The notes under the pieces are model-generated. The model was given only the letters and a program-made list of their open reading frames with translations. It did not search any database and was not told the origin of the DNA. From Pectobacterium aroidearum (lineage in GTDB: Bacteria; Pseudomonadota; Gammaproteobacteria; Enterobacterales; Enterobacteriaceae), in NCBI RefSeq assembly GCF_041228105.1, contig NZ_CP166097.1:3596001-3660000 (forward strand): DNA of 64,000 nucleotides, in the 5' to 3' direction. A program made the position numbers and the translations under genes. Of the stretch, positions 57,646 through 64,000 are shown one piece after another; position 1 is the stretch's first letter, and each line of letters starts with the position of its first letter.

Positions 57646-59142
57646 TTACGCCTTGTCGCGTTCCGCTTTCAGTGCAGTAGCTATCGATTCAGCCTGCGTC
57701 CCCACGACAATCTGTACGCTTTGCTTATTCAGACGAATCACGCCCGCCGCACCAAGACGCTTCGCCTGTGCATCATCCACCAGAGACGAATCCGCCACGT
57801 TCAAACGCAAACGCGTGATACAGGCATCAATACCAATCAGGTTGGTTTTTCCGCCCAGCGCCTGCAAATAGCCCCGTGCTAACGCCGCAGTATCGCCTGA
57901 TTTCTCGCTCTCAGACGCGGTACTCACATCATAACCATCAGCTTCGCTACCGCTCACGGCCAGCTCACGTCCCGGCGTTAACAGATTGAAGCGCGTGATG
58001 GTAAAGCGGAACACCACATAGTAAATAACGAAGAATACCAGTCCCTGAACAAGCAGCATGTACCACTGGGTGGCTAACGGATTACGCGATGACAGCACCA
58101 TGTCCACCAGACCGGCACTGAAGCCAAAACCGGCAATCCAATGCATGCTGGCCGCGATAAAGACGGAAAAACCAGTCAGCAGCGCATGCAGGAAATACAG
58201 CACCGGTGCCACAAACATGAATGAGAATTCCAGCGGCTCAGTGATACCAGTAAAGAAGGAGGCAAACGCCGCCGCCAGCATAATGCCGGCCACTTTGCTT
58301 TTGTTCTCAGGGCGTGCACAGTGATAAATAGCCAGCGCCGCACCCGGCAGGCCGAACATCATAATCGGGAAGAAGCCCGCCTGATAACGTCCGGTGATCC
58401 CCACAACGGCTTTGCCTGAATCAATAGACTGCTGGCCAGCCAGGAAGTTAGGAATATCGTTGATACCCGCCACATCAAACCAGAACACGGAGTTCAGCGC
58501 GTGGTGCAGCCCAACAGGAATCAGCAAGCGGTTAAAGAAGGCATAAACCCCGGCACCTACCGAGCCCATTTGTTGGATGTGTTCGCCAAACGACACCAGC
58601 GCATTGTAAATCACCGGCCAGACGTACATTAAAATGAACGCCACCAGGATCATCAGGAAAGAAACCAGAATCGGGACCAAACGGCGCCCGCTGAAGAACG
58701 ACAGCGCCTTAGGCAGTTCAACCTGACTAAAGCGGTTATACAGTTCGGCGGACATCACACCGACCAGAATTCCGATGAACTGGTTTTCAATCTTGCCAAA
58801 CGCCGCAGGCACCTGTTCAACCGGGATCCGTTGGATCATGGCGACAACGGCCGGTGAACACAGCGTGGTCAGCACCAGATAGCCGACAAAACCGGTCAAT
58901 GCTGCCGCACCATCTTTATCTTTCGACATGCCGTAAGCGACACCGACCGCAAACAGCACTGCCATATGCCCGATAATCGCCTCGCCCGATTTGATGAGAA
59001 GTGCCGCCAATGCGTTCTCGCTTCCCCAGCCAACCGGATCAATCCAGTAACCTATCCCCATCAGGATGGCGGCAGCAGGCAGCGTCGCGACAGGCACCAT
59101 CAATGCCCGACCGACTTTTTGTAAATAGCTAAGAGTACTCAC
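57646..59142 (-). CDS. nagE: N-acetylglucosamine PTS permease IICB (NagE without IIA)
   Basis: NagE imports and phosphorylates N-acetylglucosamine. The 498-residue product has the glucose-family IIC domain (about 1-375, LPAAAILMGIGYWID, FFPIMMFGLPGAALAIY) and a IIB domain at the C-terminus with the phosphorylated cysteine in LIGIDACITRLRLNV. E. coli NagE has 648 residues because a IIA domain follows IIB; here translation stops right after IIB, so phosphate must come from a separate IIA such as Crr. The GTG at 59140-59142 is preceded by AGAGGG and matches the family start STLSYLQKVGRAL. It is divergent from nagBAC. Confidence 0.95.
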   Translation of the reverse strand: MSTLSYLQKVGRALMVPVATLPAAAILMGIGYWIDPVGWGSENALAALLIKSGEAIIGHMAVLFAVGVAYGMSKDKDGAAALTGFVGYLVLTTLCSPAVVAMIQRIPVEQVPAAFGKIENQFIGILVGVMSAELYNRFSQVELPKALSFFSGRRLVPILVSFLMILVAFILMYVWPVIYNALVSFGEHIQQMGSVGAGVYAFFNRLLIPVGLHHALNSVFWFDVAGINDIPNFLAGQQSIDSGKAVVGITGRYQAGFFPIMMFGLPGAALAIYHCARPENKSKVAGIMLAAAFASFFTGITEPLEFSFMFVAPVLYFLHALLTGFSVFIAASMHWIAGFGFSAGLVDMVLSSRNPLATQWYMLLVQGLVFFVIYYVVFRFTITRFNLLTPGRELAVSGSEADGYDVSTASESEKSGDTAALARGYLQALGGKTNLIGIDACITRLRLNVADSSLVDDAQAKRLGAAGVIRLNKQSVQIVVGTQAESIATALKAERDKA

Positions 59143-59293
59143 TTTTCCCTCTCTTACCTTTGCGAGGTAAATGAAATGTTGTGGGGCAAACAAACCTGCC
59201 AATAAATTTCACTGCCGAAGAACGTCGCTGTCGAAAAACTTCATTGTCGAGAAAACATGGCAGCGGTAGTTCTCAGGGGGAGTGTAAGAAAAA

Positions 59294-59312
59294 TAATTCG
59301 CTACACAAATTA
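59294..59312. promoter_or_regulatory. Candidate NagC operator
   Basis: TAATT-CGCTACACA-AATTA is a palindrome with TT and AA nine bases apart and AT-rich flanks, which is the form of NagC operators. It lies 152 bp upstream of the nagE start and next to the CRP site. Confidence 0.5.
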
Positions 59313-59325
59313 AACCCCGTGATTA

Positions 59326-59341
59326 TGTGATAAAAATCACC
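59326..59341. promoter_or_regulatory. CRP site between nagE and nagB
   Basis: TGTGA-TAAAAA-TCACC matches the CRP consensus at 9 of 10 positions with 6-bp spacing. Its place between nagE and nagB agrees with the CRP activation of the divergent operon known in E. coli. Confidence 0.75.
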
Positions 59342-59494
59342 AAAAAACTGCATATTAAAAGTTTATACCTGAATAAAACCCCAACTTATTTCAAGATTAA
59401 AAAAAACGGAGTAGACTAATTTTAATGCATAGACAAAACGCGCAACTGGCGCGATTGACGCAATAAATTCCACTTGAAAACCAGGAGAGCGCTG

Positions 59495-60295
59495 ATGAGA
59501 CTCATTCCCTTAACTACCGCAGCCGACGTCGGAAAATGGGCCGCCCGCCACATTGTAGAAAAAATTAACGCTTTCAAGCCCAGTGCAGAGCGCCCTTTTA
59601 TTCTTGGGCTACCGACAGGCAGCTCACCGCTGGAGGCCTACAAATCGCTGGTCACTATGCATCAGGCGGGTCTGGTGAGCTTCAAACACGTTGTTACCTT
59701 CAATATGGATGAATATGTCGGCCTGCCGACCGATCACCCAGAAAGCTATCATACCTTCATGCATCAGAATTTCTTCAATCACATTGATATTCCGCGTGAA
59801 AACATTAACCTGTTGAACGGCAACGCAGAAGACACCACAGCAGAATGTCGCCGCTATGAAGAGAAAATAAAGTCCTACGGAAAAATTCATCTTTTCATGG
59901 GTGGCGTGGGCAATGATGGACATATTGCTTTCAATGAGCCCGCCTCCTCTCTGGCTTCCCGCACCCGCATCAAAACGTTGACGGAAGAAACCCGTATCGC
60001 CAATTCCCGTTTCTTCGGCGGCGACGTCAGTCTGGTGCCTAAATTTGCGCTGACCGTGGGCGTCGGTACGTTGCTGGATGCCGAAGAAGTAATGATTCTG
60101 GTGACCGGGCGCAACAAGGCGCTGGCACTTCAGGCTGCGGTAGAAGGCAACGTCAACCATATGTGGACTATCAGCTGTCTACAGCTTCATGCCAAGGCCA
60201 TCATGGTGTGCGACGAGCCTTCAACGATGGAGCTGAAGGTAAAAACTGTTAAATATTTCCGTGAGTTAGAAACGGAAAGTATGAAGAACCTCTAA
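59495..60295 (+). CDS. nagB: Glucosamine-6-phosphate deaminase
   Basis: NagB converts glucosamine-6-phosphate to fructose-6-phosphate and ammonia. The 266-residue product equals E. coli NagB and has [17 protein letters not shown], the catalytic NMDEYVGL and [18 protein letters not shown], and the allosteric C-terminal region. The ATG at 59495 follows AGGAGAG; seven in-frame codons upstream are excluded. It is the first gene of nagBAC and is 19 bp from nagA. Confidence 0.98.
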   Translation: MRLIPLTTAADVGKWAARHIVEKINAFKPSAERPFILGLPTGSSPLEAYKSLVTMHQAGLVSFKHVVTFNMDEYVGLPTDHPESYHTFMHQNFFNHIDIPRENINLLNGNAEDTTAECRRYEEKIKSYGKIHLFMGGVGNDGHIAFNEPASSLASRTRIKTLTEETRIANSRFFGGDVSLVPKFALTVGVGTLLDAEEVMILVTGRNKALALQAAVEGNVNHMWTISCLQLHAKAIMVCDEPSTMELKVKTVKYFRELETESMKNL

Positions 60296-60314
60296 CCGAT
60301 CGCGGGAGTTGATG

Positions 60315-61460
60315 ATGTACGCGTTAACCCACAGCCGGATTTTTACCGGCCATCAGATTCTGGATAATCACGCCGTCGTGATTGCCGATGGGCTGATCGA
60401 GCGAGTCTGCTCACTTACAGAGCTCCCTGCTGGCATTGAACAACACGACCTGGGCGGCGCGTTTCTCGCTCCGGGGTTTATCGATCTCCAGTTGAACGGA
60501 TGCGGCGGCGTGCAGTTCAACGACTCGCTAGACACAATTTCCGTCAAAACGCTGGAGATCATGCAGCAGGCGAACCAGCGTTCAGGCTGCTCCAGTTTCT
60601 TACCCACGCTGATTACCTCCAGTGATGCGTTTATGAAACACAGCATCAACGTGATGAGAGACTGGCTGGCGCAGAATAAGCATCAGGCGCTTGGGCTGCA
60701 TCTCGAAGGCCCATGGCTGAACGTGATAAAGAAAGGCACGCATGACCCCGCGTTTATCCGCAAACCAACGCAAGAATTGGTCGACTTTCTGTGTGCCAAC
60801 GCGGATGCCATTACAAAAATTACGCTGGCACCGGAAGAAGTCGATCCGTCGGTTATTCGTCAGCTAACGGCCGCAGGTATTATCGTCTCCGCGGGGCATT
60901 CTAATGCCACCTGGGAACAGGCAAAACAGGGTTTTGCTGCCGGTATTCGTTTCGCTACCCACCTGTTCAACGCCATGCCGTACCTGACCGGTCGTGAACC
61001 CGGACTGGTTGGCGCGATTTACGACGCCCCGGAAGTCTATTGCGGTATTATCGCGGATGGAAGGCACGTCGACTGGGCCAATATTCGCAACAGTAAACGT
61101 ATCAAGGGCGATAAACTGGTGCTGGTTACCGACGCAACGGCACCAGCGGGCGCAGATATTGACCAATTCATTTTTGCTGGTAAAACCATATACTACCGCG
61201 ATGGCATTTGTGTCGATGAGCACGGTACCCTGAGCGGCTCTGCACTGACCATGATTGAGGCTGTACGTAATAGCGTCGAACATGCGGGTATCGCGCTGGA
61301 TGAAGCGATTCGAATGGCGACGCTCTATCCCGCTCGCGCCATTGGCATCGATAAGCAGTTAGGCAGTATTGAAAGCGGTAAAGTGGCAAACCTGACCGCC
61401 TTTGACCGTGATTATCAGATTCTCAAGACGTTTGTTAACGGTAATCCTGTTTGGGGATAA
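60315..61460 (+). CDS. nagA: N-acetylglucosamine-6-phosphate deacetylase
   Basis: NagA removes the acetyl group to give glucosamine-6-phosphate, the NagB substrate. The 381-residue amidohydrolase has the metal-binding GLHLEGPW, the [11 protein letters not shown] and [17 protein letters not shown] blocks, and the catalytic aspartate in [10 protein letters not shown]. Two adjacent ATG codons (60312 and 60315) follow GGGAG; I used the second, which fits [10 protein letters not shown]. It is followed by a 125-bp gap with a strong hairpin before nagC. Confidence 0.97.
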   Translation: MYALTHSRIFTGHQILDNHAVVIADGLIERVCSLTELPAGIEQHDLGGAFLAPGFIDLQLNGCGGVQFNDSLDTISVKTLEIMQQANQRSGCSSFLPTLITSSDAFMKHSINVMRDWLAQNKHQALGLHLEGPWLNVIKKGTHDPAFIRKPTQELVDFLCANADAITKITLAPEEVDPSVIRQLTAAGIIVSAGHSNATWEQAKQGFAAGIRFATHLFNAMPYLTGREPGLVGAIYDAPEVYCGIIADGRHVDWANIRNSKRIKGDKLVLVTDATAPAGADIDQFIFAGKTIYYRDGICVDEHGTLSGSALTMIEAVRNSVEHAGIALDEAIRMATLYPARAIGIDKQLGSIESGKVANLTAFDRDYQILKTFVNGNPVWG

Positions 61461-61491
61461 AGTGAAAAACATCTTGGGGTAAAGCGAAAAT

Positions 61492-61527
61492 ACGTGGAGT
61501 AAACCTGATAATCGGTTTACTCCACGT
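61492..61527 (+). repeat. Perfect 14-bp hairpin between nagA and nagC
   Basis: ACGTGGAGTAAACC at 61492-61505 and GGTTTACTCCACGT at 61514-61527 are perfect inverted repeats with an 8-base loop. The left arm is also the third of three similar tandem units (TTGGGGATAAAGTGAAAA, TTGGGGTAAAGCGAAAAT, then TGGAGTAAACC). No T-run follows, so it should not simply terminate transcription. Confidence 0.85.
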
Positions 61528-61585
61528 TGACGCAGGCTACGCATTGATATCTGCGTTTATACCTAAAGAAGCGAGTAACTTTTTC

Positions 61586-62809
61586 ATGACCACAGGCGGA
61601 CAGGCGCAGATAGGGAATGTCGATCTGGTTAAGCAATTAAACAGTGCGGTGGTTTACCGCCTGATTGACCAGCAAGGCCCAATCTCACGAATTCAGATAG
61701 CAGAACAGAGCCAGCTTGCACCTGCCAGCGTCACGAAAATCACCCGCCAGCTTCTGGAACGCGGGCTAATCAAAGAAGTCGATCAGCAGGCCTCCACAGG
61801 TGGCAGGCGTGCTATTTCGATTATCACCGAAAATCGCCCTTTCCATTCTATCGCCGTCCGTCTCGGTCGTTACGACGCCACCATTGCGCTTTACGATTTG
61901 CAAGGCAAAGCGCTGGAAGAAACGCACTACGACCTGCAAGAGAAAACGCAGGAGGCGCTGGAAGCCGCACTTTTTCAGGCGATCGGCGGCTTTATCTCCA
62001 GCCATCAGCGCCGCATTCGCGAACTCATTGCGATCTCCGTTGTGCTGCCGGGGCTGGTTGATCCGGTGGCAGGCATTGTCCGCTATATGCCACACATCAG
62101 CGTAGATAACTGGCAACTGGTCGAAAATCTGCAACGCCAGTTCAACGTTACCAGCTTTGTCGGTCACGATATCCGCAGCCTGGCATTGGCAGAACACTAT
62201 TTCGGCGCCACTCACGACTCGCTGGATTCCATTCTGGTACGCGTCCATCGAGGAACTGGCGCAGGTATTCTCGTCAATGGGCAAATTTTTCTCGGCAGCA
62301 ACGGCAACGTCGGCGAGATCGGCCATATTCAGATCGATCCACTTGGCGATCGCTGCCACTGCGGCAATTTCGGCTGCCTGGAAACCGTCGTTGCCAATGC
62401 CGCCATTGAACAGCGGGTACAGCATCTGCTGCGTCAGGGTTACCCCAGCAAGCTTTCTACAGATACCCCGACGATTTCTGCCATTTGCAAAGCGGCAAAT
62501 CGGGGCGACGCCCTCGCCCGTGAGGTGATCGAACAGGCTGGGATCAACCTTGGTAAAGCGCTTTCCATCGCAATCAACCTCTTCAATCCTCAGAAAGTTG
62601 TGATTGCCGGTGAAATTACCGAAGCAGAAAAAACGCTGCTTCCTGCGATCCAGCGTTGTATCAATACGCAAGTGCTGAAAGAATTTCGTCATAACCTGCC
62701 GATTGAGATCTCCAGCCTCAACCATCTTTCCGCTATCAGCGCATTTGCCTTGGTCAAACGTGCGATGCTAAACGGCGTGCTGCTACAGCAATTACTCGAA
62801 AATGCCTGA
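61586..62809 (+). CDS. nagC: N-acetylglucosamine repressor NagC
   Basis: NagC represses nagE and nagBAC and is released by N-acetylglucosamine-6-phosphate. The 407-residue ROK-family product (E. coli 406) has an N-terminal winged helix (SRIQIAEQSQLAPASVTKIT), the sugar-binding and zinc-binding motif GDRCHCGNFGCLETVV, and the ROK signatures. The ATG at 61586 reproduces the E. coli N-terminus MTTGGQAQIGN; fourteen in-frame codons upstream are discounted. In E. coli the next gene is nagD/umpH; here asnB follows directly. Confidence 0.97.
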   Translation: MTTGGQAQIGNVDLVKQLNSAVVYRLIDQQGPISRIQIAEQSQLAPASVTKITRQLLERGLIKEVDQQASTGGRRAISIITENRPFHSIAVRLGRYDATIALYDLQGKALEETHYDLQEKTQEALEAALFQAIGGFISSHQRRIRELIAISVVLPGLVDPVAGIVRYMPHISVDNWQLVENLQRQFNVTSFVGHDIRSLALAEHYFGATHDSLDSILVRVHRGTGAGILVNGQIFLGSNGNVGEIGHIQIDPLGDRCHCGNFGCLETVVANAAIEQRVQHLLRQGYPSKLSTDTPTISAICKAANRGDALAREVIEQAGINLGKALSIAINLFNPQKVVIAGEITEAEKTLLPAIQRCINTQVLKEFRHNLPIEISSLNHLSAISAFALVKRAMLNGVLLQQLLENA

Positions 62810-63012
62810 CCCTCGTTCTGGCCGGATTATGTAATCCCTAAAAATCCGGCTTTTCCCTTCTATGAATTTGACGAATCGACACCAAAAAACAGAATAATTT
62901 AACGAAACACCACATCGATGGCTTTTTTCATTAAATAATATTGAATTCCTATGGCACTTTGATGCTAAATCAATGGCACTGAGTTCGAATCTGTCATTAC
63001 TGGGAGTCATGT

Positions 63013-64000
63013 ATGTGTTCTATTTTTGGTGTGCTTGATCTGAAAAGCGATCCTGTTGAACTGCGTAAGAAAGCACTGGAGCTATCTCGTTTAATGCGTC
63101 ACCGCGGGCCAGACTGGTCCGGCGTTTATGCCAGCGACAAAGCGATTCTGGCTCATGAACGCTTGTCTATCGTTGACGTCAACACGGGCGCACAGCCGCT
63201 TTACAACGCCGAGCGCACCCACATTCTGGCCGTTAACGGTGAAATCTATAACCATCAGGCATTGCGCCAGCAATACGGTGACCGTTACGCGTTTCAGACT
63301 GGCTCCGACTGTGAAGTGATTCTCGCGCTGTATCAGGAGAAAGGTCCGGCATTCCTGGATGAGCTGCGCGGCATGTTCGCTTTTGCTCTGTATGACAGCG
63401 AAAAAGACGCCTACCTGATTGGCCGTGACCACCTTGGCATCATCCCGCTGTATATGGGCTACGATGAACACGGCAACCTCTATGTCGCTTCTGAAATGAA
63501 AGCGCTGGTACCAGTTTGCCGCACCATCAAAGAATTCCCGGCAGGCAGCTACCTGTGGAGCAAAGACGGCGAAATTCGTGAGTATTACCAGCGCGACTGG
63601 TTTGATTACGATGCCGTAAAAGACAACGAAACGGATAAAGAAGCACTGCGCGATGCGCTGGAAGAAGCGGTGAAAAGCCACCTGATGTCTGACGTACCTT
63701 ACGGCGTGTTGCTCTCTGGCGGTCTGGATTCTTCCGTTATCTCCGCAATCACCAAAAAATATGCCGCACGTCGCGTAGAAGATGATGAGCGCAGCGAAGC
63801 CTGGTGGCCTCAGTTGCACTCTTTCGCCGTCGGCCTGGAAGGTGCGCCAGACTTGAAAGCCGCGCAAGAAGTGGCTGACCACTTAGGGACTGTGCACCAC
63901 GAAATTCACTTCACCGTGCAGGAAGGGCTGGATGCCATTCGTGATGTGATTTACCACATCGAAACCTATGACGTCACCACGATTCGCGCCTCAACGCCAA
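63013..64000 (+). CDS. asnB: Asparagine synthetase B (5' part, runs off the window)
   Basis: AsnB makes asparagine from aspartate with glutamine nitrogen and ATP. The first 329 codons are present. The start MCSIFGVLDLKSD leaves an N-terminal cysteine, the glutaminase nucleophile, after Met removal. The class II amidotransferase domain shows RHRGPDWSGV, LAVNGEIYNHQ and GSDCEVI, and the synthetase domain begins with the ATP-binding VLLSGGLDSSVISAI at about residue 232. E. coli AsnB has 554 residues, so about 225 codons lie beyond the right edge. It lies 203 bp after nagC, with no terminator evident between. Confidence 0.97.
   Translation, partial: MCSIFGVLDLKSDPVELRKKALELSRLMRHRGPDWSGVYASDKAILAHERLSIVDVNTGAQPLYNAERTHILAVNGEIYNHQALRQQYGDRYAFQTGSDCEVILALYQEKGPAFLDELRGMFAFALYDSEKDAYLIGRDHLGIIPLYMGYDEHGNLYVASEMKALVPVCRTIKEFPAGSYLWSKDGEIREYYQRDWFDYDAVKDNETDKEALRDALEEAVKSHLMSDVPYGVLLSGGLDSSVISAITKKYAARRVEDDERSEAWWPQLHSFAVGLEGAPDLKAAQEVADHLGTVHHEIHFTVQEGLDAIRDVIYHIETYDVTTIRASTP

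Larger units (their letters stand above)
59143..59494. other. Divergent nagE-nagB regulatory region
   Basis: This 352-bp region separates nagE and nagB and holds a NagC-like palindrome and a CRP site, listed separately. In E. coli NagC binds two operators here and loops the DNA. A second, weaker AT-rich match lies near 59387-59402. Confidence 0.6.

Noticed and set aside
61766..62725. 319-codon minus-strand frame opposite nagC
   Set aside because: nagC on the plus strand is certain and the antisense product resembles no family.
63091..63882. 263-codon minus-strand frame at the right edge
   Set aside because: It is antisense to the partial asnB gene, whose catalytic motifs are clear on the plus strand.

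Overview
The window is a chromosomal backbone segment of an enterobacterium, most probably Pectobacterium or a close soft-rot relative. Nearly every gene is a close match to an Escherichia coli K-12 protein, and the gene order follows the E. coli zitB-to-asnB region. Several intergenic repeats resemble palindromic elements that I associate with Pectobacterium; the genus is therefore inference from memory, while the order Enterobacterales is secure.

Layout: 1-2 kb holds the end of zitB, then pnuC and nadA (NAD precursor uptake and de novo NAD synthesis). 2.1-3.3 kb holds a YjaA-like protein and a DUF554 membrane protein. 3.4-4.1 kb is a tRNA-Lys locus with two intact genes and two decayed copies broken by a GC-rich repeat. 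4.2-9.8 kb is the complete Tol-Pal system (ybgC-tolQRAB-pal-cpoB). 9.9-13.1 kb is the cytochrome bd operon (cydAB-cydX-ybgE), with candidate FNR and ArcA boxes far upstream. 13.8-15 kb holds a secreted DUF2135/TPR protein. 15.2-25 kb is the sdhCDAB-sucABCD TCA-cycle cluster, divergent from gltA at 25.6 kb.

27-34.3 kb holds nei, pcp, pxpACB (5-oxoprolinase with its peptide-processing partner), ybgI, the photolyase phrB and a DUF523-DUF1722 protein. 34.7-38.2 kb is an ABC importer of the iron(III)-type family whose substrate is uncertain. 38.4-47.2 kb is ybfA and the full kdpFABCDE potassium system with a recognisable KdpE box. 47.3-51.8 kb holds a half-size EamA protein, pgm, seqA, ybfF and ybfE. 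51.9-55.7 kb holds a chemoreceptor, fldA and fur. 55.8-64 kb holds glnS, the nagE / nagBAC N-acetylglucosamine regulon and the start of asnB, which runs off the right edge.

Relative to E. coli the differences are local: tRNA-Val genes are absent from the Lys cluster, pcp lies beside pxpABC, the peptide transporter dtpD is absent between ybgI and phrB, NagE lacks its IIA domain, and nagD/umpH is absent after nagC. No phage, insertion sequence, CRISPR array or defence island was seen. The most interesting material is the decaying tRNA-Lys array with its repeat, several strong intergenic hairpins inside operons (sdhB-sucA, nagA-nagC, the ABC importer), a YjaA protein that looks like a fragment of MreB, and a photolyase-linked DUF523-DUF1722 protein. 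I found no wholly new multi-gene system that the sequence alone would support.
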